Source: Protula sp. h YS-2021 (lineage: Eukaryota > Annelida > Polychaeta > Sabellida > Serpulidae). Taken from it: a stretch of 64,000 bases of DNA. Made by a program: the position numbers and the translations under genes. The notes beneath the pieces were generated by a model, which worked only from the letters and a program-made list of their open reading frames with translations, searched no databases and was not told where the DNA came from. This document shows positions 24,721 through 36,259 of the stretch, one piece after another. Within the stretch, counting starts at the first letter, position 1, and each line of letters begins with the position of its first letter. Location of the stretch: contig OX457025.1 of assembly GCA_949752745.1 (NCBI GenBank), positions 47,729,601-47,793,600 on the forward strand, in the 5' to 3' direction.

Positions 24721-24749
24721 AGACCATCTTAATGAGAGGGATAAATATT

Positions 24750-25250
24750 CACAATTACACAATGTTTTGTTAGAAGAAGAGTAGAAAAAAAAGACTCTCA
24801 TTGTGATCCTGTCACAGATTTTATCAGTCAGAACTCCACCCCACGTAGATTTAAAAGATGATGAATCATGTAAATCGAAAAGGTTATTAAAGAGCGATGA
24901 CGGGGTCAAAATAAGCAGTACTTTGTAGAATGACTTTGCTATCCAAAAAATTTAATAGTTAGATTAATGAGCTTGTCTTATGTTAAGAGAGCTCAGACCA
25001 ACAGGTAAAAATATCTGTCATTTTGCATCCTTTCAACCGAAACAACCTGGAAACGTTTGTAAGCATCAGCACAAGTAAACCTGAGGTATTTCTTAATATG
25101 CATTTTGTGAGGAAAATATCTTGTAGATGTAGAATTTTTTCATCAATATGTGTTTCTCAATGTTTTAAACATTCATAAGAGAAATTTTGTAGGATATTAT
25201 TGCAAGGTAAATTTTGAAAGGGATTTCTCTGTAACTATGTTTACATTGCA
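24750..25250. other. No gene recognised
   Basis: Sequence between the integrase relic and DIRS-like element A. No terminal inverted repeat of the Polinton was identified. Confidence 0.4.
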
Positions 25251-25253
25251 TTG

Positions 25254-25620
25254 TCAACCAACCGACCAATCAGTGTCGGTGCAATACAAGTGATTTGATC
25301 GAACTCTATCCAACTTGTCGGACAATCCGATCTCAATTGAAGGGGGCGGGGTTAGGTGGATGGATATAATTTCAGTGATGGCTTTTACATCTACAAGATA
25401 TTTTGTAGGGGAGAATCGAACTGTTGGTAGAAATGGAACACCAAATGCATGCAAACTGATTGACACGCTGTCTACAAAACATTGTTGGGAAAAGGCAGAA
25501 ATAAAAGAATTCAGTGCAACCTTTTAATTCAGTCCCACATTCCATAGCAAAATACAAGGCTAAGTGAGATTTCACCATGAACTACCCATTATTAACAACC
25601 TTGCACACTGGAACATTAGT
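25254..25620 (-). repeat. Terminal (3-prime) segment of DIRS-like element A
   Basis: Matches 30640-30870 by eye: GACACGCTGTCTACAA (25465 here, 30708 there), AGGCAGAAATAAAAGAA against AAGACAGAAATAAAAGAA, and AACTACCCATTATTAACAA against AAGTGCCCATTTTTAACAA. It follows the recombinase frame, so it should be the 3-prime terminal region. Confidence 0.65.
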
Positions 25621-25869
25621 ACCGACATACTGATACGAGCTTATAGCCCCCTTTTTTATCTCAGTAGGGGTGTCGTGGAACACCACTAGCCAAGTGGTTG
25701 CTAACCAAATACAGTGCCATGCTGTATCATGTGCCAAACTGCACTGTCAAAAACACGACAGCGGTACACAACGCCTGGTGGACACAATGCCTTTTACCTG
25801 GATGGAACAGATACACTGAAGTCGATGTATTGAAAACCCAAACATAACAGAAGAGAGTCTGTTTGCTCG

Positions 25870-26520
25870 TCTTCTTCCTAAAGGTCTTCTTCCCGCCAGA
25901 TTGATGAGAAATCTGCAAGAAGAGGGACTATTATGAATCACTGATTCAACAGTAACAAACGGACCAAGACTATGCAAATTAGTTTGACATATCAGTTGTT
26001 TCCACTTGTAAATAGTGATAAATAAAGGTGTTTGGAGCTGCCCAACACCAGTAGTACTGCGCAAAGAGTATGCTACATGTCTGACCTGATGGGCTGACAT
26101 CCTCTTTCACATAACATCATCAGGTTCCTTGGAAATATTATCATATGCTAACAGAATGCCCTTATGATAAAGTTAGATATAGGTGTTTTAGAGCGCTCTA
26201 CTGTGATACTACGCATGAAAGACATAAATGGATGACGCTGTAACGTGCTACGACAAGTACTTGGTCGTTTTGTATATGTGCGTGGTAGGGAGACTGGGCA
26301 CATCGACGTGGTGTCGACACTTCCGCGTAATATCACACCCGGCAAGGCTGCTGTCAGAATTTGTTTAAAAATACCTAATATACAAATTCTCAGAAAAGAT
26401 GGTAATGGTTTTGCGAAAACCGCCTCCCATGACCCATTAATTTGAGTTACAGAGTTTTGCAACGTACGTATTCCCATACATGTATTTCCAGCACGACGAG
26501 GAAAACGCACGTTAATGTAA
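25870..26520 (-). pseudogene. Tyrosine recombinase relic of element A
   Basis: The minus frame 26148-26510 carries NSVTQING, then ALPGVILRG, MCPVSLPRTY and the HPFMSF strand, matching the core of DIRS/Ngaro tyrosine recombinases between box I and box II. The minus frame 25747-26100 then gives AHQVRHVAYSL, the HxxR of box II, and after it TPLFITIY, the segment with the nucleophilic Tyr. The box I Arg region near 26495-26520 is frameshifted and cannot be read. Compared with element B, this copy keeps HxxR. It is split between at least two frames and is a pseudogene. Confidence 0.75.
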
Positions 26521-26739
26521 GCAATTTGTCAAAAAAAGAACAGCATGATTGAAGAGTGAAGAACCGAGATTTTTCAAAAGAGAAGACAAAACTCAAGAAA
26601 CCACTATTCTGTCTTACAGAGGACGCTCAAGCTGAAAGGATGCCTTCAGCATTAGTGAGGGCGGCGGAAACGCAATCAATACTAACTAACGCATCGATAG
26701 TTAACGCTCCGGACACGGAGAAATCTAAACGGGGAGGCT

Positions 26740-28110
26740 ATGATTTAGGTGGTTTGCATAGACGTCGACCTGAGGCAACCGCCAAGGCCATTAAACTGTA
26801 GTCCATTGAAACTTGTACTACACCAAAGTCCAGTCCGTCTCCAATCTCGCCCATGCGGCAAATCGGCAGGAACGTTCAGCATGCCTGCGATGTGTGACGC
26901 TTGAATAATATAAAATTGTGGGAGATGTGAGGGAACTTGCCTGGTCGACAAAACATCGGTGACTGCGTGCTGCCCTCCTTGAACAAATAAGAAAGCACTG
27001 TATGGTTAGCCACGAGAAACTCAACCACGTGACGCTTGAAAAACGCAGAGAAGCTGACAAGCAATCAAAACTGCATTCAATTTCTAACATGCTGTGCTAT
27101 CATGAGCAGACCACCGTCCCTTCTAAGGGCTCCCCAGGAAAAAGAAACCTCAACATTTGCAAGACGCATCGGTCTTGGCCTGCCGCGTTCTGGATGGAAG
27201 ACAGAAAGGCAAATCTTCAGGAGACTTGCCTGTCGTTACCACCAATTGAGATGCGTGAGTGCTATTAATGAGAGGCGTAGCCGAAGATGTGGCGACCTGG
27301 CACGACGAAATAGCCCCTGCCCAGCTGGACAGTCTTCTCCATGGCAACTAACAAACCGAGAAGCGACTCCAATAGACAGGCCGAAGCTGAGAAGTGGACA
27401 CGACTCGGACAATCAGAGCTTACAATTTTTGAATCCAATTTCGAATTGATGACGCTCAGATCCTCACAAAATCTAAGAGGTGGCTCAGAAACTCTATCTG
27501 TTGCACCGGAACCAACTCCGACTTCTTGAAATTAACCAACAGCTTAATCAAAGTGACAAATTGAGAGAGAAGGACGTCTCTGTCTCCATTTACCAATGGC
27601 CCATTGTCGAGATACTAAAAAATGAGCAATCCGACTGAGCTATCCGAGCGTGAACACAAAGAAGTGGTCGACAAAACGAACGCTAGAGCAAGAAACCAAT
27701 AACTTTGGCCCCTACTTCGAAGGATAGATAAAAACGAGCAGTAGAGTGTATTGGAATGTGAAGGTATGCATCGGAAAGATCCGCAGAGATGGCCGATATT
27801 CCCTGGCTTAGTATGGATTTGATTAGATGCGGAGAATCCATTGTGAACAATTCGAAATGTAAGAACTGATTAAGTCTATGACTAGGCGCGAACTGCCCGA
27901 CTTTTTTGGCACAAGAAAGACCCGCCTGTCAAACGAGTACCAAGAGGCAACTTTTCTATGATTTTTTTTATAACAATTCCTGAACCATGGTAGTTTGCTT
28001 CTCTGGCTGGTGCTCGTATGACGTTGCTTAAGAAGGATCGGGAAGCTTTGCTAGGGGAGGAAGAATTTGATGACCCGACCTGTCCCTTGCAAGCGGTAGG
28101 GAGTATCGCC
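26740..28110 (-). pseudogene. Reverse transcriptase/RNase H relic of element A
   Basis: The RT catalytic box reads YLDN (minus strand of 27603-27614) where YLDD is expected, so the second Asp is Asn. LESLLGLLVAMEKTVQLGRG lies after it in the connection region (near 27300-27370) and is shared with element B (LESLLGLLVAAEKTVELGRG). RNase H is marked by KGRWSAHDS (near 27110) and by AGMLNVPADLPH (near 26860-26900), the usual IPGxxNVxADxLSR ending. Frames change several times and stops are common. The longer + strand frames over this region are antisense chance frames. Confidence 0.75.
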
Positions 28111-28259
28111 AACGCAGCCAACGGATTGTATATTCGGGACCAGACTTGCTAAAGATTCTTTAGCTTTTCTCCTTCAGGCACATTTACACTTGACTTGAGT
28201 AATGGAGAGACCAATTCTTCGTAAGAAAATAAAGTTTCTGGGAGATATCGCTGCCCGAA

Positions 28260-29340
28260 TGCTTTGATTGGTTGCTACCTCTGCTTCGAAGGAGAAGCGG
28301 GCTTCCTAACGTCCACTTTGAGCTTCTTGACTTGGGAAGTAGACGTCAGTAAAGACCCCGATCGCTTCTTGATCGCTGGCGTGGAAAACATGAGGGATTG
28401 TCGCTGCCTGGGATTATTGCTGTGTGGGGTCAAAGCTCTGCGCATAAGTGCATCTTTGGATTCGACTCTGGCTGTCTCAATTCCCCTTTTCAACAAATCG
28501 AGCGGGAAAGTTCTGATTGGCTGTCAAATCAAAGTTTCCGAGCATCTTCTGTGCTAATGTTTGAATGCGGCAAGGCTTGTTCAGGTCTCAGTGCGAACAG
28601 CGAAGCTAGAAGGTAAGCATTCAGTTTAAGCAGATAAGATGATGCTGCCACCAAAGAATGAAATACGCGATCAAATATTGAATTTCTCTGGTTCTTTAAA
28701 CTTTCGCACAGTTTGGAAGACCGCCTCTTAGAGCGACAGCGTGCGCAGGCTCTTGCGGGTGAGATCTTCCATGAATCTACAGTCCTGCTCTGCCAGCGGT
28801 ACACTTGACAGGCAAATATTGATAGCGATGGCCCCTGTTGCGAGGATAGGTCAGAGGTTGTGTCGGATCGGTAGGTGGATGCTTTCACATGTAAAATTTC
28901 AGACAGAAGCATACGCAACCAGTGATGAGGCTTCGCGGCCTGTAGCGACTGAAGCTCCTTCATCCTTGCCTGCAACACGCTCGCTACGCACGGTGCCGAG
29001 AATAAACCCGAAAAATCTTCCTTCGATGGCAGTTGTGATCGACGTAGAGACGGAAGCCGACGAGTTGTCTACTATAAATTTAATAATAACCCTGAAAGGG
29101 AAGTCAGAAGATCTCAAATCGGTGGTCGGTGCCTCTGTCCTTTCGTCTAGACCGGGTGGGGTGGGAGGTCGCAAAGATCTTAAAGGCCTACAGTCTCTCT
29201 CATGACTCGTGGAGTAGCGTGGTAAGGCACGACTGTCGATGATACCCCTAGAGCAGACGGCGCTAGTGGTGGGGATGCACAAGACGTGACAGTTGAAGGA
29301 GATGGAGAAGAGTATGAAAGACAAGTTCAGGCTCACTCAT
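28260..29340 (-). pseudogene. Gag-like frame of element A
   Basis: Minus frame 28529-28978 begins LQARMKELQSLQAAKPHHWL. The equivalent in element B (34482-34784) has LQARMDELQMLLDVRPRHWS. The following SxYLLKLNAYLLASLF and the preceding Ser/Lys-rich RT-proximal part (28275-28496, a basic stretch with STPAIKKRS) are poorly conserved. Upstream of RT in both elements, this is best called gag-like. No biochemical motif identifies it further. The 154-codon + frame at 28741-29205 is antisense to it. Confidence 0.6.
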
Positions 29341-29479
29341 CTGCTCTTGTTCGTCTTCTCCAGATGACAGGTGTTCCGCGGATATGTTCCGCAAACCGAT
29401 ACCGACTGCTCTTCCTGTGGATACTTTTCCCCCGTTAATGGCTGTATTGCGTTACCAACGGGAGAACAGGTAGTTGCGG

Positions 29480-30058
29480 CAACTGGTTATAAGCTTGATT
29501 CTGTGGTGACATTTGCTGTCGGAACGCTGTGAAGTCGCGGTGTAGCCGAAGCCACAGACCTTGATTTAGAAGCGAGGCACAGGGATCTCTATCACAGACT
29601 GAATAGGCACATGTGCAGCGAGTTTCGACCTAACAATGTGTGTACCCATTGCAACGTCCACCTAATAAGGGTCCACCAAGTCGACCACTGGGGACGACAG
29701 AGAGACCGCAGGCAAAGGCATTAGTTTGGGTTTCAGTCTAGGTTTCCTTGCCTCGACTGACACATCCGTATCGACAGTGATCACACCCGCAGGTGACAAA
29801 GTTTGTTGTAGGACTTCTTCTGCAGCAGGAACAACAGAAGAGTGAATCCCCTAGGTGCACGCACTGGTCGCAACGTTTGTTCAAGGTACAGGGCTGTATG
29901 AACCATCGGCGTAGATATGCCGGGCACCGGGTGTGAAGATCAACCTCCTGCCTGATGTGACCACAGGAGTCAGTGATCGACTGCGGATCTACAACAGAAA
30001 GGAAGATACACAAGTGAGCAATAACAACTATAATGGCCTGTGGTCGAAGACTGATCAA
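29480..30058 (-). pseudogene. Cys/His-rich N-terminal gag-like region of element A
   Basis: The minus frame 29738-30058 contains SCGHIRQEVDLHTRC followed by QPCTLNKRCDQCVHLG, a pattern like the CGH...DxH..C...C...CDxC cluster found in gag-like proteins of DIRS/Ngaro elements. It is followed on the same strand by the longer gag-like frame. The counterpart in element C (9351-9632) is frameshifted. The Cys/His spacing suggests metal binding, but this is inference. Confidence 0.6.
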
Positions 30059-30059
30059 A

Positions 30060-30388
30060 CGGCAGGTGGTAGTCGTTTACTTCTTTATTAAAAGGTTCAC
30101 TGAAATAAACAAGCACAAATAAGTAACTAATTAAGTACAAATTAAAAATAAATACTCAGATAAATTCTATGATAATGTTCCAATGTTAATATTTATCTAT
30201 AAAAATAAACTTACCGGCATTAGCACCACCAACACTTTTAAGTCCTATTGTCACATGCTAAACAGAAAAGATTACTTTGGAATGACAAAGCACAAATGTT
30301 AAGGGAATTGACCACAAACAAATGACGTAGGTAGGCCGAGTTCATAGAACGAGGGGTGTAAGGGTAACCACAAACAACTTCAACTTGG

Positions 30389-30426
<38 letters not shown>

Positions 30427-30605
30427 AGTCAGTCCATTACAAAAACTTTGTTGCGGTAAAAAGCAGGAAAAAGTCGTTAAATTAAAATACAACACGACTT
30501 AAACACTTAACTTTGCATAAAAGCTCTGAAAACAATGAAAAAAGCCGGTACAGTTAAGTCAACACGTGATCGGGAGGCTGTGCAAACCGCCCATGACATG
30601 GACAG
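30060..30605. repeat. Leader of element A with an inserted AT-rich block and (TA)n
   Basis: The stretch 30452-30605 resembles 9774-9925 in element C (GCGGTAAAAAG against GCTGTAAAAAG, then AACACGAC and a shared ...ACTTTGCATAAAA/...CATTGTATAAAA). Between 30090 and 30440 extra AT-rich DNA, including a (TA)n tract at about 30391-30423, has no counterpart in C. The junction with element B is close to 30610. Confidence 0.5.
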
Positions 30606-30857
30606 TTTTAATTTCGAAATTATTGACTTGTAGACTACGCAGCCATCACTATGGGAAACTAGAATTGGTGGTGGGAATTGAATACCCAATGTATACAAAC
30701 TGAGTGACACGCTGTCTACAAGACATTGTATCGGAAAGACAGAAATAAAAGAAACTGAATTTAAATCTTCAATCACTCTCTCACCGCGTAATACCTATTC
30801 CATAACAAATAAGAATATTCAGTGGGGTTTACCACGAAGTGCCCATTTTTAACAATA

Positions 30858-30925
30858 TGCTCGAACACACACACATACATACACACATACATATATACAT
30901 ACATACATACATATATACATACAGC
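30858..30925. repeat. ACAC/ACAT microsatellite inside the terminal part of element B
   Basis: An ACACAC start followed by CATACATA- and CATATA-type tetranucleotides. The open frames through it are artefacts. Confidence 0.9.
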
Positions 30926-31129
30926 CAGACACGAGCTAATGCCCCCTGCCCTCTTTTTCATAAGAGAGGTGAACATAAAGTCACTCTATGTGCAGACCAG
31001 TCACTCATTGTGCCAAGTAGCCACATCAGCCGTCAAATGATCGACAGAGTCACGTGCTATCGCTGCAGCTCCAAGTGGTGTCTCAAATACAGAGTCTGTT
31101 TAGCGGCCTTCTTCTTCTTGTAAGGCTTC

Positions 31130-32041
31130 CTTTCCGCCAGACTGCTGGGGAGTCCTGCAAGAAGAAGGGCTTTTATGAAAAGCTGATTCAACAGCAACAA
31201 ACATGTCAAGACTATGCAAATTATTCAACACATCAGTTGTATATTCTTGCAAATAGCGCTTAATAAACGTGTTAGGTGAGGCCCAACAGTCAACCCGTAA
31301 AAAGTCGCATATCGACACACCGCTAACTCACCACTAACCTGATGAGCTTTAATTGACAATCGCTTCTGAATTAATTAATTATATCATCGTACATTAACAA
31401 AATGGTTTTCTTGATCTAATTAGACATAGACGTTTTCGAAAGATCTAATGTGATACTACGCATGAAGGATATAAGTAGACATAATGACGTTGCGTCGTCA
31501 CCCCGCGTGACCTTACACCTGGCAAGGCTGGTATCACAATCTGTTGAAATGTTCCTAAGTCCTTGGTCGCAATGTGCGTCTTGCACAAAAAAGACGACAA
31601 TTGTTTTAGGACCATCGCCTAAAATGAACCATTGACTTGACTAATAGAGTTCTGCAAGGCGAGCATTTCACCGTGGTGCTTGCCAGACGCCAACGCCACG
31701 AAAAATACGCATTTCAAGGTGAGTAGCTTGTCTGCAATGATATAGTGATGGAAAAGTGGAGATGTCAGATATTTCAAAACCAGTGACAAATCCCAAGGCA
31801 CCACTGTCCCGTCAGGAATAGGATGTTCTAGCTGAAACGACCTGAGCAAGTCCGACAATACATCACATGATAACAAATCATAACCCGATGCAATAAGCGT
31901 GAGAGACGAGCGATATGGTATAATCCACCTGTCTCCTTCCTTACTTCGAACAAGTAGAGGAAAAAGTCCACCATTGCGACTGCCATCGCTGCCACAGCAT
32001 CGACATCTCCATCGAGAAACCATGACTCGAAAGGTCACCAT
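31130..32041 (-). pseudogene. Tyrosine recombinase relic of element B
   Basis: The frame 31619-32041 carries PYRSSLTLIASGYDLL, then VVPWDLSLVLKYL and ALASGKHHGEMLALQ. In the family the last motif is ALASGRRRGEL-like and contains the box I Arg. Here SGKHHGE has His at that place. After a stop (near 31620) the same frame continues with the box I-II core. In the box II region one frame reads AHQVS where AHxVR is expected, so this Arg is lost too. The nucleophile region survives as NTFIKRYLQE in the frame 31100-31318. The enzyme is therefore inactivated at two catalytic residues besides its stops. Confidence 0.8.
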
Positions 32042-32173
32042 TGTGACAAGTAAACTGTATTCGTGGAATCTCTCTAGATCTTATCCATTCTCTGCGTGAC
32101 TGTATAAGAAAAACCCTTCGACCTTAAGAAGAAAAACTTATGCACCAAAGTTTCCATCTAAACAACTGGGGAT

Positions 32174-32966
32174 TTAGATGATAATGATCCCAATGAGGCT
32201 GATGCAGACTGCCATATTCCAGGGGAACTGGAAGACTGGAAGACTCAACCGCATCAACAAAGAAAACCAAGGCAGTTCTGGAAGAACGGAGCTACTGACA
32301 ATAGACGGCTCGACCTCTCGTGCCAAATCTTCACCAGAACTTTCATCATCAGGAACGAGGGTAGAAACGCAAACACCATCCCTAACGGCCACTGACAGAG
32401 TACGATTGATCGCTAATGCTGCTAGGTCATGAGAAATGTATGCCGGAAGACGATGGCTGAGACGATTGGCAAAGCCATCTACCTGGGGTGGACCCAACGG
32501 AGATTGTGTTGCAATTTATTGAAACTTGTAGGCCGTTAAAGCCCATTCGGTGTGAACAACCTCGGAAGCTAAATCGGCCAGAACATTTAGGCAGCATGCA
32601 ATGTTTGACGATTGAATAAAATAATCACAGTCGCGAGCATGCATAGAATCTGTTTGGTGAGACGAGACAACATCAACAAACGAGTGCTGCCCTGCTTGAA
32701 CAAATAGGACACCACTGTCTGATTGTCTATCAAAAACTAAACCACGCGTTCCGTGAGAAATTTGGCTAGAGTTCGGCAGGCATGGCCTTCATCTCCAATA
32801 GACTGATATGCAAACCTCGGTCGTGAACGGACCATTGGCCTTGCACATGTGTTCCTGGAAAAAGAATTCCCAGCCGTCGCAAGATGCAACGTTTTGTATC
32901 AGCTTCGAAGGGCCTAAAAGAGAGAAGGGGACGCCGTACGACACACTGAGTTGACACGACCATCAA
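32174..32966 (-). pseudogene. RNase H region of element B
   Basis: Minus frame 32766-32966 has GQWSVHDRGLHISLLEMKAM, the characteristic opening of the DIRS RNase H with a Glu in xLEM. Minus frame 32174-32497 has VDGFANRLSHRLPAYIS, the family's (D)xFA..xxxxLPxY segment before the recombinase. The intervening part near 32500-32760 contains the AASEVVHTEWALTAY-like and NVLADLAS segments with in-frame stops. It lies directly between RT and recombinase. Confidence 0.75.
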
Positions 32967-33900
32967 TTAAGATCCCTGACAGCTAACAAGCAAAGTCGTA
33001 TACGATGATCAGGTAATCTTCCTCGACGCAATGCCTTCAGCACACGCCGTTGAAACTCCCGGAAGTGACCCCTGCCCAGCTCGACCGTCTTCTCCGCTGC
33101 TACCAATAGACCGAGAAGTGATTCTAACTGAAAAACGCCAGGCTTGGCTGAAGACTCAGCCCGCACAATTAGAGACCTGATTTTTTGTATCCGATTTTGA
33201 GTAGAAAATGTCCTGGCCCCGACAAAATCATACAATTCTCCCAAGAACTCTATCCTCTAACGTGGAATCAACTCTGACTTGCCGCGATTGACTAGCAGAC
33301 CTAGGATATCGCACTGTTTCAGAAGTGTATCTTACGGAGTTAAGAGAATTTGCCTGTCCTCGCTGACCAACCAATCGTCGTCATATTGGAAGAATTGCAA
33401 CCCTACTCGACGACCTCGGCACTTGACTACCTTCATGACCTAAGTAAACACCAGCGGTGCTGTCGAAAAACCGAACGGCAGGGCGAGAAACCAATAGTTT
33501 TGATCCCCTATCCCAAAGGCAAGAAAATGGCGTGACTCTTCGTGCAATGGAATGTGTAAGTACGCATCGGACAGATGAGCTGAAATAGCCCACATGCACT
33601 GGTTAAGCGTGGATTTGATCAACTCTGGAGTGTCCATATTGAAGGATGTCAGATGTATTAAGTGACTGAGAAACGATGACAAGACGCCAATTTCCCGATT
33701 TTTGGAACGAGAAAGATCCGACTGAAAAACCCTTGAATGCCTGTATGCATCTTTTCTCTAGCCTTCTTTTTGACCAGATCTTGAAGCATTGTTTGTGAAG
33801 CCAGTTGTTTTACTGGTTGGTGTTCGTACGACATGACCAAACAAGGATTGGGAAACTTGACCAGCGGTGGAAGGATACAATGACCCGACCTGTCTCTTGC
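32963..33900 (-). pseudogene. Reverse transcriptase of element B
   Basis: Frames in order on the minus strand: 33658-33840 with GFFSRIFLVPK, the fingers-region motif, then 33440-33682 with SDAYLHIPLHEESRHFLAFG and LALPFGFSTAPLVFT, the motif A and B region in which the catalytic Asp of SDAYLHIP is kept. Then YDDDWLV (33374-33385 for YDDD) stands where YLDDWL is expected, so both Asp are kept and the Leu is changed. The frame 32963-33244 with LESLLGLLVAAEKTVELGRG is the connection region. A stop follows the YDDD box (near 33340) and the fingers frame ends early, so the full protein cannot be made without suppression. Confidence 0.85.
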
Positions 33901-34099
33901 AAACGGTTAGGGGAATCCCCAACGCAACCAGCGGACTATGTTTTGGAAACTCCTAACGCTTGCCAAGTTTGCCAGAAACTTGTTAGCATTCCCAATACGG
34001 ACACATTTACGTTCGATATGGGGGAATGGATAAACCAATGCTTTAGAAAAACCTAATGTATCTGGTAGAGATCGATGTGCGATCTGTGCCGAATACTTT

Positions 34100-35560
34100 G
34101 CTTGGTTGTTACCTCTGCTTAGGTGTGGTAGTCTGCTTTTTGTGTCTATCTTGCGTTTCTTGAGTTGTGGCGTCGATACCAGCACGACCTGATCTCTTCT
34201 TCGATGTAGCCGTGAAAGAGATCGTTGAATGTCGCTGCTTTGGCTTACTGGCGCGTTGTGTAAGTGATTTGCGCATCAACGCATCCTACGATTTGATTCG
34301 CGCAGGCGCAATGACGCTCTTCGATATTTCTGGAGGAAACAAGTCTGATTGTCTATAAATAGGAGCAAAACACAGTTTTCGTGCATCTTCTGTAGTGACG
34401 CTCAAGTGCGGAAATACTTGATCTTGGTGGGATCAAAAACGCAATCAAATAAATCGTTAGCACTTGGGTCGACAAACTTCCTCAATGCTTGAAATGCGGC
34501 ATCTTGAAAGGAGAGCTTTTCCTGGCAACCTCCTCTAAATATCTGCAATCCCGTTCAGCTAGGGGCATACTCGATTTAGGTTCGAAAACCAGGGCCCCAG
34601 GATACGCAAGTAGTTGGATTGGCAAAACTCCGTCATTGGATTTATAAGTCGCAGTCTTAACATTTAAAGCCTTTGACGGGAGTAAGCGAGACCAGTGGCG
34701 CGGGCGAACATCAAGTAACATCTGTAACTCGTCCATCCTGGCTTGTAACACGTTTGAAACATAGGAAGCCGTAGACAATCCCATAAAGTCTTCACCCGGT
34801 CGCGGTTGTGACTAGGTCGCAAAGAAAAAAACGGCCGAGTAACCTGTTGTTTTGACTTGTGATCGAGGCAGACGAGTTAAGAGCAATAAGCTTGATAATG
34901 TCTTTAAAGGGGAATTCTGCTGTCCAACAATCTACTGTCGAAACCTCTTCCAATTCATCTAATAAATCTCCACACCTGGAGAAGTAGGGGGCGTACAGGC
35001 CGCAAGGCTTTGTAGTCCTCCTGAGTCATGACAATTGGCGAGCCGTCTTATAGCCGTGAAATAGACTTCATTGAACGTACAGCCTGAGTAATAACCAGCG
35101 GAGCAGGGCGCGAGGCAGTAGTTGATACGGGTGACGACGGTAATTTAGTTGCGACGGATTCAGTGACAAAACTTGAAATGTGTTATTATCACTGACAATC
35201 ACTGGCTCTTCCTAACAAGAATTGTCTGCTGATGAAAATGAAGAAGATGCATAAATAGAATGTTTCCATACGCGAATTGTGTCGCCCGTCAGTAGCTGCA
35301 TAGAGGCCATGTGGGAAATAGATTGAGGTTGTGTGTCCTTCGGCAAGGAGGATTCCGTCGTCACAGTAGCAGATGGGACTGCATTAAGTCGCGATGTTGC
35401 CGAAACCATTGACCCAGACTCGGAGGCCCGATTACACAACATCTTGAGCTCTCCATCCGAAGCATGCTTTAACGTGTCTGGATGTAAATTAAGATTCAAT
35501 GGTAATTTTCTTAACAGCAAAAATTCTTGTATTTGTGGAAATTTCCCGACAACCATGCTT
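34100..35560 (-). pseudogene. Gag-like region of element B
   Basis: Minus frame 34482-34784 contains LQARMDELQMLLDVRPRHWS and shares this block with element A (28529-28978). Frames at 33907-34185 (SxPQLKKRKIDTK) and 35212-35556 flank it. The + strand frame 35333-35767 is antisense. No catalytic motif is present. The assignment rests on position before RT and on the shared block. Confidence 0.6.
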
Positions 35561-35668
35561 CAGTGCTGTAAAAATATTAAAGTCCAGCTCAGACGTCGTC
35601 GGCAACTGCTGTACTGGAACATCCTGAACCGGTTTTTTTTCTCTAACGTGAGATCAATGGCGACTCTA

Positions 35669-36070
35669 CTACAGACTGAATGGGGAGCATGCATAGCGGG
35701 CGTAGTAGTCGCAATACAAGTTTCCATGGAAGATGTCACATCGACTTGTCCCGGATCTATGAAGTAAATGCCGGAAGTAGAGACAGGAGTATCCGGTAGA
35801 GACCTGACTTTTAACTTTCTTGTGTTGTCCTAATCCATCTCCTTCACTATCTGATCTGCCTACATTTGGAAATGTCATAGGAAAAAGCGTATGTATAGAG
35901 GCAGAAGACTTGGCACCTTTAGACCGCATGCTACCCTTTGCCCCAACTGCGGGAGCCTCCTGCTGTTGCCAGAGGAATGAAAACATCGAGTCACTGAACG
36001 CAGAATCCCGAGCGAACTGTTTAAGGTCATGTTTACACCACTGTCGTACAAGTAGACATTTCTTTGGCAA
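35669..36070 (-). pseudogene. First gag-like frame of element B
   Basis: A 133-codon minus frame starts MPKKCLLVRQWCKHDLKQFA at 36070 and ends at 35669. Its C-terminal part has scattered Cys residues at the place where elements A and C carry the Cys/His cluster, but the register is damaged. Ala/Ser/Gly-rich low-complexity sequence occupies the middle. It is probably the start of the gag-like protein, with moderate certainty. Confidence 0.5.
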
Positions 36071-36096
36071 AAAAAAAAAAAAAAAAAAAAAAAAAT
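36070..36096. repeat. (A)27 homopolymer
   Basis: An uninterrupted A run on the + strand at the edge of element B. It could be a tail of a + strand insertion or a slipped T-run upstream of the minus-strand gag-like start. Confidence 0.9.
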
Positions 36097-36259
36097 AGTG
36101 ATGAAGTTTTGGTATGGCAGTGTTTTTGTTCTATCACCAAAAGTAGGTGTCGTAAAATATGAGATATTACGCAGCCTATTCCAGTGAGCAACACTCAATG
36201 ATTAAAGTATTGATCACTTAGAGTCTTGTTTATGGTAGTCTACACAGACCAATAAGCCA

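Larger units (their letters stand above)
25250..30605 (-). mobile_element. DIRS-like tyrosine-recombinase retrotransposon, element A
   Basis: Read on the minus strand the order is leader, Cys/His-rich gag-like frame, gag-like frame, reverse transcriptase, RNase H and tyrosine recombinase, then a terminal stretch (25254-25620) that matches 30640-30870 at the end of element B. The same order and shared non-coding phrases in element B, immediately to the right, make two copies in direct orientation. Tyrosine recombinase instead of a DDE integrase places the element in the DIRS order. RT-RNase H-recombinase order would suit an Ngaro-like or DIRS-like subgroup, which terminal repeats would decide. 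Many frameshifts and stops show decay. Confidence 0.8.
30610..36070 (-). mobile_element. DIRS-like tyrosine-recombinase retrotransposon, element B
   Basis: Same minus-strand order as element A: gag-like frames (34100-36070), RT (32963-33900), RNase H (32174-32966), tyrosine recombinase (31130-32041) and terminal segment (30640-30870). It is somewhat better preserved in the RT. It abuts element A at about 30610. The right border is uncertain. The (A)27 run at 36070-36096 lies just before the first ATG on the minus strand and is taken here as the provisional limit. Confidence 0.8.

Noticed and set aside
28741..29205. Long + strand frame of 154 codons
   Set aside because: Antisense to the gag-like frame of element A. 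Its composition does not resemble a known protein, and the minus-strand frame shares a block with element B.
35333..35767. + strand frame of 144 codons
   Set aside because: Antisense to the gag-like region of element B, with no motif.
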